Assembly (NCBI RefSeq): GCF_021654775.1
Contig: NZ_AP025343.1
Coordinates: 7,230,001-7,294,000 of the forward strand
DNA from: Paenibacillus azoreducens
GTDB lineage: Bacteria > Bacillota > Bacilli > Paenibacillales > Paenibacillaceae
Reading direction: 5' to 3'
Length of the DNA stretch: 64,000 nucleotides
Numbering within the stretch: the first letter of the stretch is position 1; the number at the start of each line of letters is the position of its first letter. Shown here one piece after another: positions 28,522-37,301 of this stretch. Made by a program: the position numbers and the translations under genes. The notes beneath the pieces were generated by a model that was given only the letters and a program-made list of their open reading frames with translations, ran no database searches and was not told the DNA's origin.

Positions 28522-28574
28522 GTTCAAGCTTTTGGTTTAAGTGATGATCCATTCGATCGAAGGAGGGGAATCGA

Positions 28575-29054
28575 TTGTTGAACCGTGTAATTTTAATTGG
28601 CCGTTTGACCAAGGATCCTGAGCTTCGCTACACGCCCGCAGGGGTTGCGGTAACGCAGTTCACGCTGGCTGTAGACAGACCGTTTACGTCGCAAGGCGGA
28701 GAGCGGGAAGCGGATTTTATTCCAGTGGTGACTTGGAGACAGCTTGCTGAGACCTGTGCAAACTATTTGCGCAAAGGCCGTTTGACGGCTGTTGAAGGTC
28801 GCATCCAGGTGCGGAATTACGAAAATAACGAAGGTAGACGCGTATATGTCACCGAAGTCATTGCCGATAACGTACGTTTCCTGGAATCGAACCGCGAAGG
28901 CGGCAGCGGCGGTGGTCAAGGACCGCGTGAGGACTCCTCTTTTGGAGGCGGAAACCGCGAAAATAACAATTACTCCCGGAACAATTCCAATCAAGATCCT
29001 TTTTTCGATGACGGAAAACCGATAGATATTTCGGATGATGATTTGCCATTTTAA
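28575..29054 (+). CDS. ssb: Single-stranded DNA-binding protein
   Basis: This 159-residue protein has an OB fold ([20 protein letters not shown], then [20 protein letters not shown]) and a Gly/Asn-rich disordered linker. It ends in the acidic tip DISDDDLPF, which recruits replication and repair partners. It begins at a TTG, as in some related ssb genes, with AGGAGGGGAA upstream. It lies between the genes for S6 and S18, the standard arrangement. Confidence 0.97.
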   Translation: MLNRVILIGRLTKDPELRYTPAGVAVTQFTLAVDRPFTSQGGEREADFIPVVTWRQLAETCANYLRKGRLTAVEGRIQVRNYENNEGRRVYVTEVIADNVRFLESNREGGSGGGQGPREDSSFGGGNRENNNYSRNNSNQDPFFDDGKPIDISDDDLPF

Positions 29055-29076
29055 TTATGGAAAGGACTGAAACAGC

Positions 29077-29349
29077 ATGGCTTTTAAACAAAGAGAAGGC
29101 GGAGACAACGATAAAAGACCGGCTCGCCGCGGCGGCCGCAACAAACGTCGTAAAGTGTGCTACTTCACTGTGAATAAAATTACTCACATTGATTATAAAG
29201 ACACGGATCTGCTCAAAAAATTTATTAGCGAACGCGGAAAAATTTTGCCTCGCCGTGTAACCGGCACAAGCGCAAAATACCAACGCATGTTGACGATTGC
29301 TATCAAACGCTCCCGTCAAATCGCATTGCTGCCTTACACAACGGAATAA
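29077..29349 (+). CDS. rpsR: 30S ribosomal protein S18
   Basis: This 90-residue basic protein has the S18 core [20 protein letters not shown] and the motif [30 protein letters not shown]. The extended Arg-rich N terminus ([14 protein letters not shown]) is common in Bacillales. Last gene of the operon; a terminator follows. Confidence 0.97.
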   Translation: MAFKQREGGDNDKRPARRGGRNKRRKVCYFTVNKITHIDYKDTDLLKKFISERGKILPRRVTGTSAKYQRMLTIAIKRSRQIALLPYTTE

Positions 29350-29368
29350 TTTCCGGGTAGGTGCAAAA

Positions 29369-29411
29369 GAAAGCCAGTATTCTGGGAAACCAGAGTGCTG
29401 GCTTTTTGTTT
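29369..29411 (+). terminator. Terminator of rpsF-ssb-rpsR
   Basis: AAAGCCAGTATTCTGG and CCAGAGTGCTGGCTTT form a long, nearly complete stem around GAAA, followed by TTTTTG. Confidence 0.85.
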
Positions 29412-29681
29412 TTGCTAAGATTGTAAAATTTATAGGTTTTATACGGAGCTTAAGTCATTCTATAGTATGCTCGTGTTCATATTCCATTTGAATGTTGAGT
29501 TATGAGATAGTTGTCATAATATTATCTGATTAAAGTAAAAAGTATAAGCGAAAATTTGGTGGCGGCCAGCGCAGAAGAACGATCCGTAGCTGCATTGGTT
29601 ACCTCTCATAATTTAAAGTGTTAATTTGTATTTAGGCCAAGTTGAACAGAGGTTTTTACCCAAAGTACCTGCCATTATGCA

Positions 29682-29695
29682 ATTTCCCGGGCAAT
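29682..29695. other. Candidate Noc-binding site
   Basis: ATTTCCCGGGCAAT differs by one base from the Bacillus subtilis Noc consensus ATTTCCCGGGAAAT. It lies in non-coding DNA just before the MITE-like element. Confidence 0.45.
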
Positions 29696-29703
29696 GACTT
29701 AGG

Positions 29704-29905
29704 CTATATAAGTTGAACTAAAGAAAATGAAAAGGGATAGGCAAGAGGAGGAAAGATTTACGGAGAAGCGGAAGCGTTCGCCTTTGTGAGCGGATTTCTA
29801 CCATAGATAGGTTCAAATCAAAGAAATCTGAGAGCAACAGCGATCGAAAGAACATTTCATCCGGCTGCCCCCATCCGTTCATAATCATTGGTTCAACTTA
29901 TATAG
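29704..29905. mobile_element. MITE-like element, copy 2 (about 202 bp)
   Basis: The left end CTATATAAGTTGAACTAA and the reverse complement of the right end CTATATAAGTTGAACCAA match at 17 of 18 bases. It shares the GGCAAGAGG, AAAGATTT, GAAGCG and ATCCGTTCA blocks, in the same order, with the copy at 11965-12148. There is no internal ORF. Confidence 0.75.
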
Positions 29906-29968
29906 AACGATTTTTTTGTTTTGGAAGAAGAGGCATGTAATGGTACAGCGAGAGGAACTGCAGCGATA

Positions 29969-29977
29969 TGATATAAT
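29969..29977 (+). promoter_or_regulatory. Possible extended -10 promoter of the sensor-kinase gene
   Basis: TGA-TATAAT fits an extended -10 (TGn plus a perfect hexamer), about 60 bp before the kinase start. No good -35 is present. Confidence 0.35.
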
Positions 29978-30035
29978 TAAAATTGAGAATTAAATCAGTT
30001 ATTTATGGAGGAACGACTTCAGGAGGGTTAGCTGC

Positions 30036-31871
30036 ATGGCCATTGGAAGAATATACAGGAACTACATTAAGAACAATATGTTCATGAGGATTCTGTTGAT
30101 CTTCACTTTTATTGCAATTTTGACGATTGTAATATTATCGTACTTAATGTTCTCCTCCTTATCGCAATCGATTATAAATAAAGAGGTCACTAACCAAAGA
30201 GCCGCTATGGAAAGCGTAAGCCAGTATATTGACAGCCGGTATGAATCCGTTGAGAATCTCGCAAGGGATATGTACCGCAACGAGACGCTGTTTTCCAATA
30301 TCACTTTTTTGATGGAACATCCATATAACGAATATGTGCAGCACCGAATGGACCAGTTTACGAATGAATCCAACGCTTATGCAACGGATGTGCTTCAATA
30401 TTTTCAAAATGCAATGGATGAAAACAGCGATATCCGCAATATTATGTTGTACAGCTCGGAGCGTCAATATTTATCCATGTTCATGCCCAATAAACAGTTT
30501 AAACAATTGTCCACCAATGTTGCGAATTCCTTTATTCCAGAAGTGATGGCGATGGAATCCAAAGGCATATCGGCGCCGAACTATTGGGTTCGCAAAGCGG
30601 CGGGACAGTGGGATCGAGCCTTATATGCTGTCCGGATTCCCATTAATAACAAGCTGTTGAAAAATTCCGGTCAGTTTTTGGTTTATTTGGACTCAAACAA
30701 GATTTCAAAGGCTCTCGCCACCTATAAAAATAGCTATAAAGGCAGTATCGTTGTTCTTTCGGCAGCGGGAAACGTGATTTTTGACTCCGAAGGGAAATAT
30801 TATGGCAAAAAATATCCTTACGTGGACATTTCCGATTCTTTTTTTGATGATCCTCATGCGGGACTAACGGAAAGCGGGAAGGACATGTATATAAACAAGC
30901 TGATTTCCACGGAAGGCGGATATGTCGTCATTGGGGCGGTTCCTAAAAATGAAATTGCGTCAAGTTACGCAGGCACGCGCCAAGCGATCATTACGATCAG
31001 CGCCATCTGTATTCTGTTTGCCATCCTTTTCCCTGCTTTATTTGTCGCTAATTTTGCCAAGCGGACCAACCGGATTATCCGGTTTACCCGCAAGGTGAAA
31101 AACGGCGATCTCACAGCCAGAATCGACGATCCGCGCGAGGATGAGCTGGGACAAATATCGCGAAGTTTTAATGATATGCTGGATGAGCTGAATTTGTACA
31201 TTGAACGGGTATACAAAGCGGAAATCAAGCAAAAGCAAACGGAGTTGGTAGCGCTTCAGGCCCGGATTAATCCTCATTTTTTATACAATACGCTTGAGGT
31301 AATCCGCATGAGAGCGATCTCGCAGGGGGCTAAGGACGTTGGCGAGATGATTTACAGTTTATCCGTGCTGTTTAAAAGTCTGGTCCAGCAGAAGAAAAAC
31401 TACACGCTTAAAGATGAATTGGAAGCCTGCCGTCTGTATCTTGAATTATTCCGAATTCGCTATAAGGAAAAGTTCAGTTACACGATTCATTATGATCCGG
31501 CGCTTGCCGGCAGAGCGGTCATGAAACTTTCGCTTCAACCGATCATAGAAAATTATATTATTCATGGCATACAAAAAGAGCGGTTCGATAACCATCTATC
31601 CATTCAAATAAGGGAGGAAGACGGTATATTAATCGCCGTGATCGCCGACAATGGCAAAGGGATTGATCCTCAGCGCCTGAAGGAAATACGCGAAGAGCTG
31701 GAGAAGCCGGAAGAGACCGGTCACATGTTTGGACTGCGAAGTGTTCACAGCCGTCTTCGTTTTCTGTACGGGTCCGCTTATGGAATCGAGATTCAAAGTC
31801 GGCCTGGAGAGGGGACGGTAATTATCGTCCGTTATCCAAGCCGGGAAGGAACGGATGCCGAACATGTATAA
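30036..31871 (+). CDS. YesM-type sensor histidine kinase
   Basis: This 611-residue membrane kinase has an N-terminal membrane segment (about 19-39) and a large extracellular sensing domain. A second membrane segment follows (about 310-335, AIITISAICILFAILFPALF), then a HAMP linker (KNGDLTARIDDPREDELGQI). The His_kinase core has the phospho-acceptor His (about H414, in RINPHFLYNTLEVIRM), the N-box LQPIIENYIIHG and the G-boxes VIADNGKGID and GHMFGLRSVHSRL. This is the YesM/LytS class that pairs with AraC-type regulators beside carbohydrate transporters. It overlaps its regulator by 17 bp and probably senses the oligosaccharide used by the downstream genes. Confidence 0.9.
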   Translation: MAIGRIYRNYIKNNMFMRILLIFTFIAILTIVILSYLMFSSLSQSIINKEVTNQRAAMESVSQYIDSRYESVENLARDMYRNETLFSNITFLMEHPYNEYVQHRMDQFTNESNAYATDVLQYFQNAMDENSDIRNIMLYSSERQYLSMFMPNKQFKQLSTNVANSFIPEVMAMESKGISAPNYWVRKAAGQWDRALYAVRIPINNKLLKNSGQFLVYLDSNKISKALATYKNSYKGSIVVLSAAGNVIFDSEGKYYGKKYPYVDISDSFFDDPHAGLTESGKDMYINKLISTEGGYVVIGAVPKNEIASSYAGTRQAIITISAICILFAILFPALFVANFAKRTNRIIRFTRKVKNGDLTARIDDPREDELGQISRSFNDMLDELNLYIERVYKAEIKQKQTELVALQARINPHFLYNTLEVIRMRAISQGAKDVGEMIYSLSVLFKSLVQQKKNYTLKDELEACRLYLELFRIRYKEKFSYTIHYDPALAGRAVMKLSLQPIIENYIIHGIQKERFDNHLSIQIREEDGILIAVIADNGKGIDPQRLKEIREELEKPEETGHMFGLRSVHSRLRFLYGSAYGIEIQSRPGEGTVIIVRYPSREGTDAEHV

Positions 31872-33387
31872 AGTATTTATTGTTGATGATGAACCATTTA
31901 TTATAGAGGGATTATACGATATTTTGGACTGGTCGTCTTTTGGTCTGGAGATTGTCGGATATGCGGAAAATGGGAGGCAGGCGCTTGATGCATTAGCCAC
32001 AACACCCGTGGATTTGCTGATTAGCGATATTTCCATGCCGGTGATGAACGGCCTCACGCTGATCGCAGAAGCACGGAAGCTCCACCCGGAGTTAAAGGTA
32101 ATCATCCTTAGCGGATTTAATGAATTTGATTATTTAAAGGAAGGCATGAAGCTGGGGATCGAAAATTATTTACTCAAGCCAATCAACGTGGAAGAGCTGG
32201 AATCTACGCTCCGCAATACCGTCGAGAAAATGAACAGCATTAGCTCCGGCGAGCTGTACAGCGCGTTTGACGTGCAAATTTTAAAGGATAACACGCTTTA
32301 TCGCTGGTTGACGGGGCAAATTGAGGCAAGCGAATTTCGGGAACGGATGGAATTGCTTGAACTTGATTTTGAAAATCCGTATTTTGTGGTTGCCATTGTG
32401 AGATCCGTAGGGAAGACCGCCGACGGATTAAATCGCCTCGGGGCTCTGCTTCAGGAGGAGAGGGAAGTCACATCATTCCGCGACCGGGACGGGGACTTGG
32501 TGTTGATCGGCAATCTCCGGCATTGGACCGAGGGGAAAAAGAGATTTTTAGATCTGCTTGAGCGGCTTTCGTATGAGTTGATCCGATTAAACGAACCCGC
32601 CCAAATTGGGGTGGGCAGCGTTGTTCAGCCTCGGGAAGAAGCTGCGGCGAGCTATAAGGAAGCCAAACAGGCTTTGGAGTATTTTATGGTGCTGCCGGAT
32701 CGTTTGATCATTGATTATAAACTGCTTGAAGAGAAGGGGAAGACGAGCCGCATTGAACTGCCGTTCCAATGGGAGGAATATGCCAAGCTTATTTTAGCGA
32801 GGGATAACGAAGGTCTGACGCACAAAATCAAAGATGATTTTGAGCAGCTGCAGAAGCTGGACGGCATCCGGCCGGAGGATCTGCGCAACGCCGCTTTGGA
32901 GCTCGTTATCCGGTTCAAGATGGAACTTGAGCAAATTAAACATACCGATGAATCCGATATCTTCAAAAAAGGGCTCGGCAACGTGCGCAGCAGCGACACC
33001 TTTGATCATTTGGTTCACTCCCTTCAGGAAGTTGCCAAGGCGACGGTCGAATCGCTGCTGCAGGATGTGAAAAATCCGGTCGTTAACCAGGTTCTTGCCC
33101 ATATTCACGAACACTATGCGGATGAGCTATCGCTGAAGACGCTTGGCGCGCAATACCATATTCATCCCGTCTATTTGGGGCAGCTGTTTCATAAAGAAAC
33201 CGGTGACTCGTTTGCAGAGTATATCAACAAATACCGGATTGAAAAAGCAAAGGAACAATTAAAAAATACGAATTTGAAAGTGCATGAAATCGCAAGGAAT
33301 GTAGGATATTGGGAAACCGGATATTTTTACAAGCAATTCAGGAAATACGTCGGCATTTCTCCAACCGATTTTAAAAGTTTGGGTTAA
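31855..33387 (+). CDS. YesN-type response regulator, AraC family
   Basis: This 510-residue regulator has an N-terminal receiver domain (FIVDDEPFIIEG; phospho-acceptor about D58 in LLISDISMPVMNG; conserved Lys in NYLLKPIN). A long linker domain follows (about 150-400). The C-terminal AraC double helix-turn-helix reads LSLKTLGAQYHIHPVYLGQLF, then KVHEIARNVGYWETGYFYKQF, with the end GISPTDFKSL. A second ATG at 31864 (MYKVFIVDDE) may be the true start. It is coupled to the kinase and probably activates the transporter and glycosidase genes that follow. Confidence 0.9.
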   Translation: MPNMYKVFIVDDEPFIIEGLYDILDWSSFGLEIVGYAENGRQALDALATTPVDLLISDISMPVMNGLTLIAEARKLHPELKVIILSGFNEFDYLKEGMKLGIENYLLKPINVEELESTLRNTVEKMNSISSGELYSAFDVQILKDNTLYRWLTGQIEASEFRERMELLELDFENPYFVVAIVRSVGKTADGLNRLGALLQEEREVTSFRDRDGDLVLIGNLRHWTEGKKRFLDLLERLSYELIRLNEPAQIGVGSVVQPREEAAASYKEAKQALEYFMVLPDRLIIDYKLLEEKGKTSRIELPFQWEEYAKLILARDNEGLTHKIKDDFEQLQKLDGIRPEDLRNAALELVIRFKMELEQIKHTDESDIFKKGLGNVRSSDTFDHLVHSLQEVAKATVESLLQDVKNPVVNQVLAHIHEHYADELSLKTLGAQYHIHPVYLGQLFHKETGDSFAEYINKYRIEKAKEQLKNTNLKVHEIARNVGYWETGYFYKQFRKYVGISPTDFKSLG

Positions 33388-33727
33388 TCCGGCATGTCGG
33401 ATACTCTGGGTCATAATGGTCTTTTGAAGCGAAAGACGTTATGATTTCAGGGTATTTTTTGTTGGCTTGTCGCAATATAAAAAGATGCAACGCAAGCAAA
33501 AAAAGAAAACGTTTTACTTTAATTTGAAAATATAACCAGACCATATGATCATTTCTTTAATTTGTACCCTGATTTATTAAGTTTATCTTCTTTTTGAAAC
33601 TGCTTACATCCGGTAAGGTTAACTTAGTTAGTAGAGACAAGCCGGAGTAAATAGAAAGAATCTGGCTTGAAGCCAATTTACATGATAGGCAAAACATATG
33701 AAAGTACTTCAAAAGGGAGGACTACAA
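33388..33727. other. Intergenic region regulator to solute-binding protein
   Basis: No gene is present. The palindrome AAAACGTTTT (33506-33515), within AGAAAACGTTTTAC, partly resembles a CcpA cre site (11 of 14). The transporter promoter is expected here, but I see no convincing -35/-10 pair. Confidence 0.4.
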
Positions 33728-35215
33728 ATGAGTAAGACTAAAAAGAGATTCTCATTCGCACTGGCTATGTTGACAGCCTTGACGGTTGTTCTCAGTGCCT
33801 GCGGAAGCGGAAGCGACGACGCGAAAGGAAGCGATTCCAAGTCCGGCGGATCAGACAAGCCGGTTAATCTGATCTGGTACACGATCGGAACGCCTCAAAA
33901 AGACGTAGACAAGGTTATGGCTGAAGTCAGCAAATATACCCAGGAGAAAATCAATGCCACGGTTACGATGAAAATGATCGATTGGGGCGATTATCAACAA
34001 AAGATGCAGGTTAACGTAGCATCCGGCGAACCAATGGATATCATGTTTACATCGGCGGGCGGATTCGATTACGTGCAAAACGCAAGAAAAGGCGCGTTCA
34101 TGGAACTCGACGATCTCCTTGATAAATACGGTAAAGGCATTAAAGACACGATCAACCCTGCATTCCTGGAAGGTTCCAAGGTTGACGGGCATAACTACGG
34201 CATTCCTGCCAACAAAGAGCTTCCTCAGCAGGAAGTATGGCGCTTCAACAAAAACCTGGTTGATAAATACAAATTGGACACAGCGAATGTAAAGTCGCTG
34301 GAAAGCATCGAGCCGCTTTTGAAAACAATCAAGGAAAAAGAGCCAAACGTAACGCCGTTTGCAATGGATAAAAACTACGTTCCATATGTTCCATATGATT
34401 ATGTGATTCAGAATCTGCCGATGGCAGTAAAGCTTGATACTACAGATTATAAGATCGTAAACATTTTGGAAACGCCTGAAATGAAGCAAGCCCTGACTAC
34501 GATGCACAAATATTATCAAGCAGGTTATATTGCGCCTGAAGCAGCAACGACCGGTTCCACGAACGACCTGATGACATCCGGCAAGTGGTTCATGGACCGT
34601 GCCCAAACTCAGCCGCTGGCTGATAATGCTTGGTCTGCAAGCTATGGATACCCTGTGTTCTCGACACCTGCAGGCGATCCGATTGTTACGAACACTTCCG
34701 TGCAAGGTTCGATCATGGCGATTTCAGCAAACTCCGAACATCCGGAAAAAGCAATGGAATTCCTGAACCTGTTGAATACGGACCCTGTGCTCCGCAACAT
34801 GGTTGACAGCGGTATTGAAGGCGTCCACTACAAGAAAACTGACGACAAGCATATGGAAAACCTTCCGGAATCCAAAAACTATGATATGCCTTCGTATTCC
34901 TTGGGCAACAATATGCTCCTTAACTTGAATCCTGGCGACCCGGACGACAAATGGGAGCAATTCAAGAAATTTAACGAATCGGGCAAAAATTCGCCAATCC
35001 TGAGCTTTAACTTTGACAGCACGAAAGTTGCTACTGAAATGGCGGCAATTCAAAACGTGAAAGAGCAGTTCTGGGCATCCCTGATGACTGGTACCGTAGA
35101 CCCTGAAAGCTATCTTCCAAAAGCAATCGCTGCATTCAAGCAAGCTGGTCTGGACAAGGTCATTGCTGAAGCCCAAACTCAGCTCGACGCCTGGAAAGCT
35201 GAGAACAACAAGTAA
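33728..35215 (+). CDS. Extracellular solute-binding lipoprotein, LipO/LplA type
   Basis: This 495-residue binding protein of a CUT1-type sugar importer has a signal peptide with lipobox LSAC (Cys25), then a Ser/Gly/Asp-rich linker. The domain runs from PVNLIWYTIGTPQKDVDKVM to the C-terminal DUF3502-like part (VKEQFWASLMTGTVDPE). The upstream open frame begins at 33698, but the ATG at 33728 with AAAGGGAGG is preferred. The ligand is probably an oligosaccharide, suggested by the downstream glycosidases. It is separated from the permease genes by a terminator, which may allow excess binding protein over permease. Confidence 0.88.
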   Translation: MSKTKKRFSFALAMLTALTVVLSACGSGSDDAKGSDSKSGGSDKPVNLIWYTIGTPQKDVDKVMAEVSKYTQEKINATVTMKMIDWGDYQQKMQVNVASGEPMDIMFTSAGGFDYVQNARKGAFMELDDLLDKYGKGIKDTINPAFLEGSKVDGHNYGIPANKELPQQEVWRFNKNLVDKYKLDTANVKSLESIEPLLKTIKEKEPNVTPFAMDKNYVPYVPYDYVIQNLPMAVKLDTTDYKIVNILETPEMKQALTTMHKYYQAGYIAPEAATTGSTNDLMTSGKWFMDRAQTQPLADNAWSASYGYPVFSTPAGDPIVTNTSVQGSIMAISANSEHPEKAMEFLNLLNTDPVLRNMVDSGIEGVHYKKTDDKHMENLPESKNYDMPSYSLGNNMLLNLNPGDPDDKWEQFKKFNESGKNSPILSFNFDSTKVATEMAAIQNVKEQFWASLMTGTVDPESYLPKAIAAFKQAGLDKVIAEAQTQLDAWKAENNK

Positions 35216-35232
35216 CAATTTTAAAAGAAATA

Positions 35233-35273
35233 GAAGGGGATCGGGCGGGTGATTTTTGCGCCCGATCCCTTTT
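35233..35273 (+). terminator. Terminator between binding-protein and permease genes
   Basis: GGGATCGGGCG and CGCCCGATCCC form a perfect 11-bp stem followed by TTTT. It lies inside the presumed transport operon, so it is likely partial. Confidence 0.85.
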
Positions 35274-35300
35274 CGATATGTAAGATTATAAAGTTCCGGA

Positions 35301-35365
35301 GGGCCCTGCAAAGTAATCGGAATAAGCTTCGAAGTCGACACGTCACTTTGTGGGGTTATTTTAAT
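35301..35365 (+). repeat. 52-bp interspersed repeat, copy 2
   Basis: The core 35304-35355 has inverted ends CCCTGCAAAGT and ACTTTGTGGGG. Internal GGAATAAGCTTCGAAG and the 3' flank GTTATTTTA align with copies 1 and 3. Confidence 0.75.
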
Positions 35366-35396
35366 TTTTCATAACCTATTGTCAGGAGGGAACATG

Positions 35397-36326
35397 ATGG
35401 GTGCATTTTTTAAAAATCTTTTAAAGAATAAAGTCATGCTGTTCATGGTGCTGCCAGGCGCCATTTGGTTTTTCTTCTTTTCCTATCTGCCGCTCGTAGG
35501 CACCATCGTGGCTTTCAAGCAGTACCGTTTTAGTCGCGAAGGATTCTGGGCCAGTATTGCCAAAAGTAAGTGGGTAGGCTGGGACAATTTCAAGTTCCTG
35601 TTCAGCACAAACGATGCCTATGTCATTACGCGGAACACGTTACTATACAACCTTGCGTTTATTTTTATCGGACTGGTCCTTTCGGTAGCCATGGCGATTT
35701 TGCTGTCCCAACTGGTCAACAAAACGATGGCTAAAGTTTATCAAACCGGTATGTTCCTTCCGTATTTCCTTTCCTGGGTTATCGTCGGATATTTTGCGTT
35801 CAGCTTCTTGAGCATGGACCGCGGGATGTTTAACCAGATTCTGGGGTGGTTCGGGATGGAGCCGGTTCAGTGGTATTCCGATCCTAAATATTGGCCTTAT
35901 ATCTTGATATTCGTCAGTCTGTGGAAATCGATCGGTTATAACAGTGTCGTATATTTGGCTTCGATTATGGGTATCGACAAATCCCTCTACGAAGCGGCGA
36001 TGATCGATGGCGCCAGCAAATGGCAGCAAGTCCGCAGCATAACGCTTCCGATGCTTTCGCCGATTATCATTATCATGACGCTGCTTGCGGTGGGCCGGAT
36101 TTTCTACGCTGACTTTGGTCTGTTCTATCAGGTTCCAAGAGATTCGGGTACGCTTTATTCGGTGACGAACGTTATCGACACTTACGTTTACCGCGGTCTG
36201 AAAACAACAGGCGAAATCGGCATGAGTACCGCTGCTGGACTCTATCAATCAGTGGTTGGCTTTGTGCTTGTTATCGTGTCCAACTTTGTCGTACGGAAAA
36301 TCGACAAAGACAGCGCCCTGTTCTAA
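35397..36326 (+). CDS. Sugar ABC transporter permease, LplB type
   Basis: This roughly 309-residue protein has six predicted membrane segments. The N-terminal one is LPGAIWFFFFSYLPLVGTIV, and the EAA loop is LYEAAMIDGASKWQQVRSITLPML. ATG codons at 35394 and 35397 follow AGGAGGG; 35397 has better spacing. With the LplC-type protein it forms the channel of a CUT1 importer. No ATPase gene is present in the cluster, so a shared MsmX-like ATPase elsewhere is likely. Confidence 0.9.
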   Translation: MGAFFKNLLKNKVMLFMVLPGAIWFFFFSYLPLVGTIVAFKQYRFSREGFWASIAKSKWVGWDNFKFLFSTNDAYVITRNTLLYNLAFIFIGLVLSVAMAILLSQLVNKTMAKVYQTGMFLPYFLSWVIVGYFAFSFLSMDRGMFNQILGWFGMEPVQWYSDPKYWPYILIFVSLWKSIGYNSVVYLASIMGIDKSLYEAAMIDGASKWQQVRSITLPMLSPIIIIMTLLAVGRIFYADFGLFYQVPRDSGTLYSVTNVIDTYVYRGLKTTGEIGMSTAAGLYQSVVGFVLVIVSNFVVRKIDKDSALF

Positions 36327-36348
36327 AAAGTTGAAAGGAGTGTCAATT

Positions 36349-37266
36349 ATGGCGGAGCTCACCAGAAAAAAACGGGATTTTCATAATGTGTCGCGGGGGT
36401 CGAACGTTGTTCTCAACATCATCGCGGGCTTATTTTCTTTCATATGCGTGTTTCCTTTTTTATTCGTCGTCATTATCTCTTTGACGGATGAAAAAACATT
36501 GGCGACGGACGGCTACCGGCTGTTCCCGGCAAAATGGAGTTTGGAAGCCTATCGGTTCGTATTTCAAAGCGGGGATACGCTCCTTCGTTCCTACGGCGTA
36601 ACGATTCTGGTCACCGTCGTGGGTACCATTGTCAGCTTGATTATGATTTCGCTTTACGCTTATGCCATTTCACGGAAAAGTTTCCGCTACCGCAGATTTT
36701 TCTCCGTGTTTGCCATTTTGACTATGTTGTTCAATGGCGGTATGATTCCAACATATATGGTCGTATCGCAGCTGCTTGGTCTTAAAGATACACTTTGGGC
36801 GCTTATTTTGCCGCTGGCCATGAACGCCTTCTATATCATGATTCTTCGGACGTTTTACAGCACCAGCGTTCCTGAGGCGATTATCGAATCGGGACGGATC
36901 GACGGAGCAGGCGATTTTTATATTTTTCTCCGAATCGTGCTGCCGTTGTCTCTGCCGGGCCTGGCAACGATCGGGTTGTTCAGCACGCTCGGTTACTGGA
37001 ACGACTGGTTTAACGCCCTGCTCTACATTGAGAATCCGAGCCTGGTACCGCTGCAATCCATGCTGATGCGGATTGAATCCAGCATCCAGTTTATTCAGCA
37101 AAATTCGGCTAACAGCTCCATCAGTATGGCGGCGCTGCAATCCATTCCGCAGGATACTTCCCGGATGGCGATGGTAGTTCTGGCGACACTGCCGATTATT
37201 TTTGCATATCCGTTCTTCCAACGTTATTTTGTTCAAGGTTTGACAGTAGGTGCCGTAAAAGAATAA
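36349..37266 (+). CDS. Sugar ABC transporter permease, LplC/YtcP type
   Basis: This 305-residue second permease subunit has membrane segments from about residue 22 (VVLNIIAGLFSFICVFPFLF). The EAA loop is VPEAIIESGRIDGAGDFYIF, and it ends QRYFVQGLTVGAVKE, typical of the YtcP/LplC family. The open frame extends upstream to 36256, but the ATG at 36349 with AAAGGAGTG is the likely start, 22 bp after the LplB-type gene. Confidence 0.9.
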   Translation: MAELTRKKRDFHNVSRGSNVVLNIIAGLFSFICVFPFLFVVIISLTDEKTLATDGYRLFPAKWSLEAYRFVFQSGDTLLRSYGVTILVTVVGTIVSLIMISLYAYAISRKSFRYRRFFSVFAILTMLFNGGMIPTYMVVSQLLGLKDTLWALILPLAMNAFYIMILRTFYSTSVPEAIIESGRIDGAGDFYIFLRIVLPLSLPGLATIGLFSTLGYWNDWFNALLYIENPSLVPLQSMLMRIESSIQFIQQNSANSSISMAALQSIPQDTSRMAMVVLATLPIIFAYPFFQRYFVQGLTVGAVKE

Positions 37267-37301
37267 CAACATCATTATAAACGGACAGGGGAGAAGTCGA
37301 G

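Larger units (their letters stand above)
29350..30035. other. Intergenic region rpsR to sensor kinase
   Basis: It contains the rpsF-operon terminator (29369-29411), a candidate Noc-binding site (29682-29695), the second MITE-like element (29704-29905) and an extended -10 promoter (29969-29977). No gene is seen. Confidence 0.7.

Noticed and set aside
33504-33517. AGAAAACGTTTTAC as a CcpA cre site
   Set aside because: It matches only about 11 of 14 consensus positions and lacks the outer TG..CA bases. Kept only as a note in the region entry.
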